NCBI RefSeq assembly: GCF_026151205.1
Contig: NC_087077.1
Coordinates: forward strand, 15,660,983 to 15,724,982
Source: Bolinopsis microptera
Lineage: Eukaryota; Ctenophora; Tentaculata; Lobata; Bolinopsidae
DNA length: 64,000 nucleotides
Direction of reading: 5' to 3'
Below the pieces are notes generated by a model. That model made no database searches. It saw only the letters and a program-made list of their open reading frames with translations, and had not been told where the DNA came from. This document shows, one piece after another, positions 40,329 to 49,916 of the stretch. Made by a program: the position numbers and the translations under genes. Numbering within the stretch: the first letter of the stretch is position 1; each line of letters starts with the position of its first letter.

Positions 40329-40719
40329 ATATCAACACAAATATCATTAACTTACATACATTTTTTTCCTTACTCTTGCCGAAGGAAAAGATACATTGGA
40401 ATCGGAATTGGAATCGGAATTGGATACTTTTGGACTCGAACAGGGTTTGTACTCCTACTTGTACATATACCCTACAACGAACCCGATGATGTCATAACTA
40501 TCACATTTCTCCTGATCTTGTTCTTTATTTCACATGTGGTCCTGGAAGTGGAACAGACCCAAATGCTCCTGCTCTTGGCAGCTACACCTCAAATCGCGGA
40601 ATGGAATGGAACTCTAATGAAACGAAACTTTAACACAACAACCATCGATCAGACCGGACACTACATATGCTGAAAACTCCTAGCATCATGGACCTTTGAC
40701 CACTAGCCGTAGTAAAGCA

Positions 40720-40965
40720 ATGCCTACTGTTTCCTACAAATATCCTAAAACAATCCGTTCCAGTCTTGTCAATTATACCGCCAGACACACGAAGCCAATC
40801 ATGATCCTAATAGTTTACAATGTTCATGTGAGACACATCCTCTTAAAGACTCTTATCATAGTCACGTGGTCACTGGCAATTTAGAGATAATAGAAAACGT
40901 TGAACTACGTACACTTCTTCAAAAAGGATTGAACTATCGAGATAACAACTGTATGAATGAAGGTG
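40720..40965 (+). pseudogene. Penelope-like element N-terminal fragment (copy 1)
   Basis: 'MPTVSYKYPKTIRSSLVNY', then in the shifted frame 'SCETHPLKDSYHSHVVTGNL', 'EIIENVELRTLLQKGLNYRD'. The 'C.C...P....H.HV.TG.L.II....LR.L..KG..(Y/F)R' order is the region upstream of the RT in a widespread PLE group. Related to 47905-48185. Confidence 0.6.
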
Positions 40966-40983
40966 TAACAACTGTATGAACTT

Positions 40984-41350
40984 ATGAATGAAGGTGTCTT
41001 CCCTGATCAACTGAAAACGGGTAAGATAACCCCGATGTATAAAAAAGAAGACGAGGAATTACTCAAAAATTACAGGTCTGTATCAAAATTACCAGTATTT
41101 GGTAAAATATTTGAGAAAATAATTTACAGTAGATTATACAACTTTTTCTTATCTCGAGGAATAATATTCGAAAATCAGTTCGGCTTTCGAAAAAACCACT
41201 CGACAAGTCATGCTCTTAACTTCTCCGTAAATCATGTCGAAGAAAAACGGAATAATAAAAACCACGTATTATGAATATTTATCGATCTTTCTAAAGCATT
41301 TGATACCTTACCATTTGATATGCTAATTAAGGAACTCAGTAATTACGAAG
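40984..41350 (+). pseudogene. LINE reverse transcriptase, fingers to motif A
   Basis: 'GVFPDQLKTGKITPMYKKED', 'NYRSVSKLPVFGKIFEKIIY', 'NQFGFRKNHSTSHAL', a TGA at 41272, then 'IFIDLSKAFDTL' (motif A). The TGA stands where Gly is expected, so a single mutation plus truncation kills it. A short local duplication (TGAATGAAGGTGT) lies at its 5' edge. Confidence 0.75.
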
Positions 41351-41359
41351 TTAGAGCCC

Positions 41360-41946
41360 TAATGCCACATTAGGGCTATGTTCTCAGCTACCCAGGGAAA
41401 CTGAAATTGCCATGTTCGAACCTTATTTGCCCGGTGTACGAAGTGTGCAAGAACATACATTGACATACATACAGGGTATAAATTTATGTAATTTGACAGA
41501 TTTGACAGAACTTCGACATATAGCCTCGAACAGAAACCATTGGAGAAATTTGTTTAGTTTTTGATTCATTAATTTTGTTGGGTTAAATATTTAAGTTTGT
41601 TTTCAGAGTTTCTTCACGTAGACTTATCAGATCCCTAGGATGTTTTTATATTACTACTTCGGATTTGTGTAAAGTTTGATAATAATAATAATACAGGGTG
41701 TACCATAGAAAGTGTTACTTTTTTAGAAATGATACAAAATATTATGAAGGAGCAGTTGCTAAAAACTCTTCATCACATTGTGTCACTAGGTGTCGAATTT
41801 ATGCATACCAAATTTCATGTCCCCATCAATTTTTGATTTCTCACAAATTGCTATTTTGTTATCATGGTGCTAATTTAGGAACTTAAGCTTGCTGTAATTT
41901 AGGGGTCTCAAGAAACAATTTTTCGGAATCAAAATTTTAGCTGCTT
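41360..41946. other. No gene seen
   Basis: Contains ATACAGGGTGTACCATA near 41693, resembling termini of DNA transposons, but no partner end was found. Confidence 0.35.
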
Positions 41947-42416
41947 TTATGTTTTAGCAGTACAGACTACAGAGTAATGTATATCATTGGCTTTTGTTGC
42001 TATAATTGTATATTGGATATAAAGCTTGCCATGGGAAAGTTTCAGCGAGTTATAGCTGTACCAACTGAATCGGTTGATTTGGATCAGCCTCCTCCACAAG
42101 AAGTTCCGTCGTTCTTCATCCCATTTAGACTTCATTTCGGAGAGTTTTAGAACAGTAGACAAAGCTTCTCTCCACACGGACACTCTCTTGAAGAAGGCGA
42201 ACTTGCTGGCGTGCGTTACCTGTCCTAACAGCCTTTTGCAATATAGGACACGGCGATGCTTCTGTTGGCCGTCACCAGCTCACGTACCCGAGATATAGGC
42301 GCCTGAAATAAAGCCTGAAACTGATGGAGGTCTCCACAGGGTTCTGCTTCTTTCTTCAGACCTTCATGGATAATCGGAATCCTTTCTTGGTTTATACTCG
42401 TCAGTCGTGTTACCAA
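41947..42416 (-). pseudogene. Possible gene of unknown family, one frameshift
   Basis: Frame 42416-42225 ('INQERIPIIHEGLKKEAEPC', 'ISRVRELVTANRSIAVSYIA') is followed in another frame by 'VTHASKFAFFKRVSVWREAL', 'KSKWDEERRNFLWRRLI' to 41947. The composition is coding-like and helical, but no family is recognised. Confidence 0.3.
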
Positions 42417-42723
42417 CTTTAGAGGTATCGTCTGTCTCTTATAGCTGTGTTAAAATCAATATATTTCTTTAACCAATTCGACTGTGTAAACTTTAGTACC
42501 CTATGAATCTTATCGCAGACACCACTAATAGATAGATAATACTGTAATGCAGCAATGTGAATCTTATGCTTTAACTTTGGAAACAAATTAGGTGCAAGCT
42601 TCTTTTGAGGAGCAGCATAGCTAACCCCTTCTCTTCAGTGCTTTACGAGTAGCACCTGATACCATACTATCCTCTATCACCAGAGATTCAGGGAAAGGAG
42701 GGATTAAACTTAATGTAGGCAAA

Positions 42724-43030
42724 ACTAACTACTGTATATAGCATTATAGTTTTAACGTTAAGAAAGTGTTTGAAACCAGTGAAATCGCGATGAAAATAAT
42801 TTTTGTAGAATAAATGATTAGTAATTTTAATAAAGTTCTTACCTAGTTCTTTCTCTTTCTTCTAGAATTTATTTAATTTTATCTTTTCTTTTATTTTATT
42901 TTATATATTTAATCATTTTCTTCTTTTTTTATACTTTTAACATTATTTTCTTTTCATGAATATTCAGAATTAGGATACATCACAACCAACAAAGTAGATT
43001 TCCTCAACTTGTTTATAACTCTGGTTTTAC
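42724..43030. repeat. Right member of the 300-bp direct repeat pair
   Basis: See 40029-40328; divergence is moderate, with several small indels. Confidence 0.7.
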
Positions 43031-43147
43031 TGCAGATAGACATTCAGAGTTTTGGTTGTTTATCGTTATTTGCTTAACACCAAAGAAAAAAATAATGCGT
43101 TTTATTTGATAGCTAATAGTAAGTATACATAACGGTCATACATCAGA

Positions 43148-43216
43148 ATTCCGACGGCAGTACGGCGGCAGTACGGCGGCAGTACGGCGGCAGTACCGCG
43201 GCAGTACCGCGGCAGT
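43148..43216. repeat. 11-bp tandem repeat GGCGGCAGTAC, six copies
   Basis: Units GACGGCAGTAC, three GGCGGCAGTAC, two CGCGGCAGTA(C/T). GC-rich island in AT-rich DNA. Confidence 0.95.
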
Positions 43217-43414
43217 ATAGTGACAAGTGACAACACTTATATCAGAATTTTGATCCAATTATTCCATGATTTTGATGATTAGTTCACATTGATTTGTGAA
43301 TTAAAAACATATTTCGAGAAATCAATAAGTTGTAAATAAGTTCATACAATATCATTATAACTTTAAATCAGTAACTGTCACCCTGGAGCAATAAAATATT
43401 AAAATAATTCAGAT

Positions 43415-43726
43415 TCATTGCAGGTACTTCTGGTATCTTTTGTATTTCTCTGATGTGATACCCATGTAACTCACAGCGTCATCTAGAGAAGCTCCTGCGT
43501 TAACCAAGTTGTCGATCTTCTTGAGGAAGTCGCGGACTCGTTCTTTCTTCTTGAAGGACGAGGACTCTACCACAGCAGGTATATGAGCTGGACACAACTG
43601 CACCTCGATCTTCATAGTTTCGCCCTCGTAGCGAGATTTCAGCTTACAGTGTGAGCAGAAGACAGCATTAGGTGTTGAGGAAGTGGTGTCAGAATTGTCA
43701 GGACAAAGTGTGGGGGTGTCTTCCAT
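43415..43726 (-). CDS. HTH-like small protein with Cys-rich lead (copy 6)
   Basis: 103 residues from ATG to stop, intact. N-terminal part has 'VFCSHCKLKSRYEGE' and 'VQLCPAHI' (possible C-x2-C...C-x2-H zinc site). C-terminal part is the family domain: 'SSSFKKKERVRDFLKKIDNL', 'VNAGASLDDAVSYMGITSEK', 'YKRYQKYLQ'. It is divergent from the 10207 copy. It lies on the same strand, 130 bp downstream of the F-box pseudogene copy 3. Confidence 0.5.
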   Translation of the reverse strand: MEDTPTLCPDNSDTTSSTPNAVFCSHCKLKSRYEGETMKIEVQLCPAHIPAVVESSSFKKKERVRDFLKKIDNLVNAGASLDDAVSYMGITSEKYKRYQKYLQ

Positions 43727-43854
43727 CTTCAGTGTCTTCTATCTTCAGTGTACTCCGGCCACGCCCAAATATTATAGTTCAATTAGCTCGTTCTTCACTT
43801 GGGCAGAAGCTGCAGATAGGGTTGATGATCCATCACTCTAAAGCTCCAAAAAGA

Positions 43855-44000
43855 GTCTTCGTAGAAGACTCGAGAAGTCTCCCTATCAGAAATTCCCCCG
43901 TTGCTACACTGTTGTCACATAACACCACGGATGCCAGGTTTGGTAGCCGTTTACTGACTGAAGCCAACCACCATTCCGGCACAGGGTGTAAGTTTGAAGG
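43855..44000 (-). pseudogene. F-box/LRR family, LRR-like segment (copy 3)
   Basis: 'PEWWLASVSKRLPNLASVVL', 'CDNSVATGEFLIG' matches 'PEWWLASVSKRLPNLTAVEI' of the gene at 45474-44786. The F-box end is missing and a stop follows. Confidence 0.6.
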
Positions 44001-44308
44001 TCCTGGATCCAAAGACCGATCCTTCTGCTTAGTTCATCTGCTGCTGTAGCTATAGACTCCAGGCTACAGGCGGTGTAGAGGGTTTTGATGCAGTCCTCTC
44101 TGGCAGCAACAATGGACTCTCTGATCCGGATTCCTGCTGGAAGACTCCAGATATGCGCTGGAGCATCCCGAAGCTTGGAGAAGTTCAGGTTCCTTAGGTA
44201 ACGAGGATTAGGTTTGAACGTCCATGTTGCAAGAAGCCAGGTGTTGATTGTCAAAAAGGAAAACATGGGAATAATCACTTTGAAGTCCAGTTCAGGTGAT
44301 GCCAACAC
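44001..44308 (-). pseudogene. Unrecognised frame between F-box pieces
   Basis: Continuous frame with 'SLPAGIRIRESIVAAREDCI', 'KTLYTACSLESIATAADELS'. The order suggests coding sequence displaced into the F-box copy; no family recognised. Confidence 0.3.
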
Positions 44309-44346
44309 ATCGCAGGTGCGTTAGCGTAGAAGGCAGCTTAATAATG

Positions 44347-44667
44347 TTAAACAGTATTAAGCCCAGAGAACACATCAATAAAGCGATATGTGCTGTCTCT
44401 TAAAGCTATCCGCCAAAAGACTAGCTTATAGACTCCGGGACTGCATTCTATGTCATGTCTTAAAGTCGCCGCGAGGACCACTTTTGCTCTAGTAAGTAAT
44501 CCGCGCTGTAGATGATATTTCACCCACTTGTAGTGTGGGCGTTTCATCTTGATGTCAGCCATGTAACGCCACCCCCGAACATCAAACTCAATCTGATAGT
44601 TTCTATTTCCGGTTACCACGTTGAGAATCCTAGCTTTACCCTCGAAGGTGCGTGGCGTCAGCATCAA
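44347..44667 (-). CDS. C-terminal domain of the F-box/LRR family (second isolated copy)
   Basis: Open frame: 'MLTPRTFEGKARILNVVTGN', 'YQIEFDVRGWRYMADIKMKR', 'LQRGLLTRAKVVLAATLRHD', 'IECSPGVYKLVFWRIALRDS'. About three-quarters identical to 33799-34164 by eye. It sits between two F-box copies on the same strand and may be the true last exon of one of them. Confidence 0.5.
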   Translation of the reverse strand: MMLTPRTFEGKARILNVVTGNRNYQIEFDVRGWRYMADIKMKRPHYKWVKYHLQRGLLTRAKVVLAATLRHDIECSPGVYKLVFWRIALRDSTYRFIDVFSGLNTV

Positions 44668-44785
44668 TCGTACTGCATTCGGGCTCTAGTGAGCAACCCG
44701 CGTTGTAGCTGGTATTCATTGATTTTATTCAAATCAAACTAAATATATATCTAACAGTATCAGTTCACATATCTTGACTTAAACA

Positions 44786-45474
44786 TTAACAAGTCCATCT
44801 GAATACATCTGTAAAACGAAACGTACTGTCTCTGCTTAAAGCTATCCGCCAAAGGACTAGCTTGTATACTCCAGGGCGGCATTCTATGTCATGTCGCAGA
44901 GTTGCTGCGATCATAACTTTTGCTCCAGTGAGCAAATCGCGTTGTATCGTATCTTTCACCCACTCGAAATGTTGGCGCATCTTTTTGACGTCCATTGCAA
45001 AGATGTCCCACACCCCTGCAGAACTTTCCGAATGGTCGTTCTCTTTATCCCCGTACAGTTCGTCAGTTGTATGGATGTCAGGGGAGCCCCTATCAGGAAC
45101 TCTCCTGTTACCGTGTGGTTGTCAATGATCTCCACAGCTGTCAGATTAGGAAGACGTTTGGATACGGAAGCTAACCACCATTCAGGTATAGCTCCTCTGC
45201 AACGCAGTTCTGTTGCGTTTGTGGGTAAGCTGATGAAACTGTTAAGTGTCTGATCCCTCTCATCACCTGTAAAGGTAACGTCCAATTTCTTCAGTTGTCG
45301 ACATTCTGCTAACAGTAGCAGCACTGCATTCATGTTACTCGATGTTAACTCCAGAACCTCTATACGGTCCATTGCCATTCTCCTCCACATATTGCTAACA
45401 CCCATAATAGGCAGCAGGTCTTCATCGCAAAGGTACCCGAGGATGTGGTATAGAAGGTCATAAGAAATAAACAT
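44786..45474 (-). pseudogene. F-box/LRR protein with conserved C-terminal domain, one frameshift
   Basis: ATG at 45474: 'MFISYDLLYHILGYLCDEDL', 'LPIMGVSNMWRRMAMDRIEV' is a good F-box (about residues 3-40); then LRR-like 'LLLLAECRQLKKLDVTF', 'PEWWLASVSKRLPNLTAVEI'. At about 45015 the frame shifts by one, and 'DVKKMRQHFEWVKDTIQRDL', 'LRHDIECRPGVYKLVLWRIA' continues to 44786. F-box proteins bring substrates to SCF 'Skp1-cullin' ubiquitin ligases. A TATAAAAA lies 31 bp before the ATG. Either a sequencing slip or a recent pseudogene. Confidence 0.65.
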
Positions 45475-45504
45475 TTTTGAACTGAAGGCTATGAACAAAC
45501 AAGG

Positions 45505-45512
45505 TTTTTATA
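45505..45512 (-). promoter_or_regulatory. TATA box of the F-box gene
   Basis: TATAAAAA followed by CCTT, 31 bp upstream of the ATG at 45474. The same AG(T)ATAAAAACCTT context precedes the second F-box copy (46031-46038). Conservation in two decaying paralogs supports a real core promoter. Confidence 0.5.
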
Positions 45513-45599
45513 CTCTCAGTTCAGCCTTGAAGGCATGCGTCGGGTTAACGAATCATTCCACTGACAGGTAAATGGTAACCAGAGGGACTCCCACAAGAA

Positions 45600-45990
45600 A
45601 TCCTCCTGTAGCTATGCTATTGTCACATAGCACAACATGCATCAGGTTCGGTAACCGTTGTGTAACTGATGCGAGCCACCATGGGTCCTGTACACCGTAA
45701 CTCTGTTACAGACTACAGTTGACGGCAGTTGCAGAAAACTGTTTAATGTCTGGTTCTTTTCACCGGCTTCAAATTCAATCTCTAACGTCATCAGATTAGG
45801 ACAGTCTGCAACCAACAACAATGACTCATGCAGGTTGCTTGTAGTAAGCTTTAGCTCCTTGAGCCGGTCCAAAGCCATTCGTCTCCAAAGGCTGCTAACC
45901 CCCCATAAGGGGCAGCAGATGACCGTCACAAGATAGTCAAGAACGTGAAAGATGATGTCGTGGCAAATGAATATGTTGAAAATAAATCGA
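45600..45990 (-). pseudogene. F-box/LRR family copy 2, start lost and frameshifted
   Basis: 'IFICHDIIFHVLDYL', 'WGVSSLWRRMALDRLKELKL', 'LLLVADCPNLMTLEIEF', then frameshifts before 'WLASVTQRLPNLMHVVL' and 'ATGGFLVGVPLVTIYL'. The codon aligned with the start ATG of copy 1 is ATA. Confidence 0.65.
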
Positions 45991-46030
45991 AGTGCGAATA
46001 AACAGGGATATCGGTAAATCTGACGGAAGG

Positions 46031-46038
46031 TTTTTATA
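46031..46038 (-). promoter_or_regulatory. TATA box of F-box copy 2
   Basis: TATAAAAACCTT, as in copy 1, just upstream of the degraded F-box frame. Confidence 0.4.
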
Positions 46039-46382
46039 CTGCAGTTAAAGTTCGTAGTCACATGCAATTCTCAATTGATGATTAATCAGCCTAATTAACG
46101 ACCGCTGATTAACGTTAACGATGTCTGCATTGCAAACATGACACACCTAATTAACGTTGTATACATTACTTGCAATCAGGGCACACCTGATTAACGATAC
46201 AGTCATGTCACATCTGATTAATTATTCGACCAATCAACAATCAACATTACACACCGTTAAAGATGCACCCAGACAGCCAAAGGAGAAGGGGGGTCTCACT
46301 TCACTTCTAAGAATCTGGGGTGTTGGAGAGGTGGTTCGGATTTGAAATAGGATTAAAGTATCAAGGTATAATTCGGTTTGTT

Positions 46383-46650
46383 ACAAAAATACGATTTAGA
46401 ATTGGCAGATACTGCTACCACTGGCCCAAATTTCTGGCCCAAATTTCTAATTTCGCACTTTCTACGACTAAAATGTTTGTACGGAAATTTGAACTAAAAA
46501 TGATAATATGCGAGATAATATTCAAAAATTATGTATTGCGTAGTAAATGTTATTATTAAATGGAAAAGAGATGTTAATGTAACACTGAAAGACCTACTAC
46601 TCTTATTTTAGTGGAGGAAGACTTACCGTGCTCATCTAGCACACCTCTCA
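46383..46650 (+). repeat. Dispersed repeat, second copy of 33187-33440
   Basis: Colinear with the first copy; has a 15-bp internal duplication (CTGGCCCAAATTTCT). It ends in a frame 'ERPTTLILVEEDLPCSSSTP' meeting GAAG|GTGAGC. Confidence 0.6.
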
Positions 46651-46975
46651 TGCCCCGGAGCGAGGAAGGTGAGCAATATTTAATTTCTTAAATCTTACTT
46701 TCTTTTTGTCTTTAAGCTGAAGATTAGATGTTTATTTATAAGATGTTAATATAAAAGCCGTTAAGGAAGAGAGTTCGATTTTCCTAATACCTTAAGTCAT
46801 GTCACTGTTAGAGGAACATTTTGTACCAAAAATCGTAGAAGAGGCTTATACTGATCACGAGGAACTATTCGTTCACCACCAACTACCAAGTAAAAAAAAC
46901 TAATTTTCTTTCGAGAATTTTAGTCATTGTGAAAGACGTACACTGGGTCTTCAATCTTATTTAAATAATAAAATA
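46650..46975. other. Possible short exon, otherwise nothing
   Basis: A frame from ATG 46799 ('SLLEEHFVPKIVEEAYTDHE', 'ELFVHHQLPSKKN') is open for 35 codons. No family. Confidence 0.25.
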
Positions 46976-46977
46976 AT

Positions 46978-47245
46978 CCCGCAGCTCCAGCGACCCCTCC
47001 TCCAGCAGCTCCAGCAACCCTTCCTCCCGCAGCTCTGGCGACAGGGCGGCCCCGTCCTCCCGCAGGTATGGGTGCACCAGCAACCCCTCCTTCCGCAGCG
47101 CGCCAGCAAACCCCTCCTCCCGCAAGCTCCCAGCAACCCCTCCTCCCGCAGCTCAGCAACCCTTCCTCCGCAGCTCCTAAGCAAACCTTCCTCCCGCGCT
47201 CCAGCAACCCCACCTCCCGCAGCTCCAGCAACCACCTCCTCCCGC
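46978..47245. repeat. Minisatellite of CTCCTCCCGCAGCTCCAGCAACCC type
   Basis: Degenerate copies of CAGCTCCAGCAACCCCTCCT. The long open frames on both strands (Gly/Arg- or Pro/Ser-rich) follow from the repeat and are not taken as genes. Confidence 0.85.
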
Positions 47246-47592
47246 AGCTCGTCGGACACGAGTGAGGAATATTTACCATTGACGGAGTTTTGGTGGAATA
47301 CAGAAACATACTCAACTTGACCATCAACGGGAAATCCTCTCGTTATGGTCACGGTACACCTATAAACAGAAAGAGGAACGGAACTGAATGGAGTCACCTA
47401 CTGGAACCGTGTTTGTTCCTGGCTGTCCTGGCTCGACTGGTGCATCAAGAACAGACAGTAAAGAACTCTCCGAACCAACAAAGAGCAGAGATCCTGGTCC
47501 ATCGCTCTAAGAACATTTACTTAAATATAATTATTTGCTTTAGTAGTATTCTAAGAGTAGACATAAAGAAAAGTAAGGAAAAGTCGATATAA
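47246..47592 (+). pseudogene. Exon-like segment related to 63250-63405
   Basis: 'MVEYRNILNLTINGKSSRYG' and the preceding CGTCGGACACGAGTGAG recur, inverted, at 63250-63405, where an extra 55 bp (possibly an intron) splits them. Unknown family; decayed at both sites. Confidence 0.35.
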
Positions 47593-47607
47593 GATAAACT
47601 TGTTCAC

Positions 47608-47732
47608 TATATAGTGTTGTCCCATTATATATTGCTTTTTTGCGTTTTGCACACTATATAAATACTAAGATCAGCTGATCCCATTATAAAGTGAGCTGTC
47701 CGACTATTATAGTGTTGTCACTATATAGTGCG
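47608..47732. mobile_element. Short palindrome-ended element (possible MITE)
   Basis: Both ends carry CACTATATAGTG with GTTGTC next to it, 110 bp apart; an internal ACTATATAAATAC is similar. No coding. Size and ends suggest a MITE; target duplication not clear. Confidence 0.45.
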
Positions 47733-47904
47733 ATTATTACCCAGCTACGTAAATGACGCTCCAAACCCTGTACCCAGCAGTCAAAAGATATCTTCAAAAT
47801 AAAACATAGAGACCCTAAGCACGCCTCTATGCTCAAGGAAACGCCCAGAAGCCTAAAACTCGTTATTATGATAAATTTTTTTAATTCTATATTGTAGAAT
47901 TGCC

Positions 47905-48185
47905 CACTTGAGGAACAGCGGCTACCCCTACTGTATCCTACAAGTACCCAGCTAATATTCGTTATCGAAGATAATCAACAATCGTCAAACGCAATGAAGC
48001 TAACTTTGATCATGAGGCATGCTTTTTGTGATTGGCTGAAAGTAGTCAATTTCAAGATATTATCATCATCATGTCGTGACTGGACATTTGAGACATTATA
48101 TTGAAATCAGCGATCTTGGAACTCTTCTCAATAAAGGTTTCAATTTTAGAGATCAAGCATTCCTGCCAAACAGAAAGCTCTAAAG
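47905..48185 (+). pseudogene. Penelope-like element N-terminal fragment (copy 2)
   Basis: 'TPTVSYKYPANIRY', then in shifted frames 'HVVTGHLRHYIEISDLGTLL', 'NKGFNFRDQAFLPN'. Same order as 40720-40965, more decayed. Confidence 0.5.
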
Positions 48186-48189
48186 GCAG

Positions 48190-48560
48190 TAAAAAAAGGT
48201 CTTAAGTCTTATATTAACAATAAGAGCTTTGTTTGCAACAGTAATGAAAAGTATTTTAGAAAGCCACGTTTTATTTAAGTACAAGCATCAAAATGAAAAT
48301 ATTCTAACGGTATAGTCTTAGTCAAGCAACAGATTATGGCCACGTCCCAAGTACAATTAACAGTTTGTAAATATTCAAGAATTATAGCCATGTCTAACAT
48401 CTAAGTACATGCCTTAAAAATGGAAAATAGATGCACTGGACTTTCACAGCTCCCACTTTACTAGGAAACGATCGATTAACCGAACCGAAAACCGAAAAAC
48501 CCGGGTTAACCGGCCGTTTTTTTGGCTAACCGAATTTTCCAAGATCTGAAAAACCGAAAT
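48190..48560. other. No gene seen
   Basis: A small inverted region GGTTAACCGGCCG... near 48495; otherwise featureless. Confidence 0.4.
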
Positions 48561-48584
48561 CTTCAGCCCTAACAAGTCCCCAAA

Positions 48585-48930
48585 CACGTCAGAATCCTTC
48601 CACTTCCCCAACTCCACCTAATGCCTACCCACTTTGAATCCCGAATTCTGACAGAACTTCTATCCAGAGGAGCAGGTCCTCTGGCCCTGTCTCACAGCAG
48701 CGCGAAGGACGGCCTAATCCTAACCTCCTACCTATCAACGGCAAGAAGTCCTCATCCACCGACCACTTCCACAGCCCACCTCGCCGGGGTCACGCCCCCC
48801 CTACAGCCGGACGTCCCTTCCGATTCCTGCCTCGCACACTATCTACGGGACAAATGAAGGGAAGCTGTACTGGACAGAAGAACACCCTTGAACGGTGGGA
48901 AGGAAGCCCACACACCATTTCTGAAATGAA
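48585..48930 (+). pseudogene. HTH-like family, proline-rich lead copy (copy 7)
   Basis: 'STARSPHPPTTSTAHLAGVT', 'PPLQPDVPSDSCLAHYLRDK', stop, then 'REAVLDRRTPLNGGKEAHTP'. This is the direct counterpart of 62602-62976 ('PDSCLALYGQMREAVLDRKH'). Stops and changes show it is dead. Confidence 0.55.
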
Positions 48931-48934
48931 AATC

Positions 48935-49440
48935 TACGTAATCAAAATTCCCACACAAAAAAATTCAATAAATTTCAATTAAGAATGTCAAATTGTCGTC
49001 CCCAGTCTGCAACCACCTTCAGCACCGCTTTTACACTCCGACAAAGCGTTCATAACAAACGCTGGGGTCCACTAGGGTGGTTCATATGGAGTACCAAAGG
49101 AACAACTCCCTCGTCGCTATGCGTAGTGATGTTTGGCTAGCCACTATCATCAACCACTGAGGTGAGACAATAGACCATGTAGCCCTATCGATGTCAACTG
49201 CACGGAAGGTATAGGCAAGAAATCAAAAGCTTTGCAGCGAAGATCAAAATGATTTTTGGGTGCTGTTCAGATTAATTTGATGCGATATATAACCTGAAGC
49301 CTGTCGCTGATTGGTCACCAACTTTATCCAACTGTCCTGGCAGAAGAAAGGAGAATAGGGTGGTGAGTATGCGCGGCCTCTATAGCACCCCGCAACGTAC
49401 GTTCTTTGTGGCGCGCAGTGAGGACTGCTGATGGCACATT
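48935..49440. other. No gene seen
   Basis: No recognisable reading frame or repeat. Confidence 0.4.
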
Positions 49441-49459
49441 TCGGCCATATGGAGCGATT

Positions 49460-49680
49460 TCATTTTTGTTTTGAATTTTTTTTGGTTTTTTTAAAAATTT
49501 TTTTTGTTTTTTTTTGTTTTGGTTTTTTATTGTTTTAAATTGTTTTTTTTTTTGGTTTTTTTTTGGTTTTTTTTTAGTTTAGTTTTTTTTAGTTTTTTTT
49601 TTAATTTGTTTTTGGTTTATTTTTTTAAAGTTTGGTTTTTTTTGGTTTTTTTTGGTTTTCTAAATTAATTTTGAAATAAT
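49460..49680. repeat. T-rich low-complexity tract (GGTTTTTTT)n
   Basis: Runs of T with interspersed GG for about 220 bp; no other content. Confidence 0.9.
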
Positions 49681-49916
49681 TTACAATGACCCACCTCGGC
49701 CACCATACGACAGTTTATGTTTAAGAATAAAATTATCATCAATATCAAACAACATTTACAAATAAAATCTAACAAAGCTTTCTTTAGACAGTTTTTGGGA
49801 GTTCCAAATAATTTCTGATTATTCTGATTTTTTGCGACAAATGATACTGCACTTATGTTAGGATGCTTCCTTTGTTTCTAGTCCGTATCTCACTGCAGCT
49901 GGAGTGAGAAACCTTA

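Noticed and set aside
46920-47397. Gly/Arg/Cys-rich and Pro-rich reading frames
   Set aside because: Produced by the CAGCTCCAGCAACCC minisatellite.
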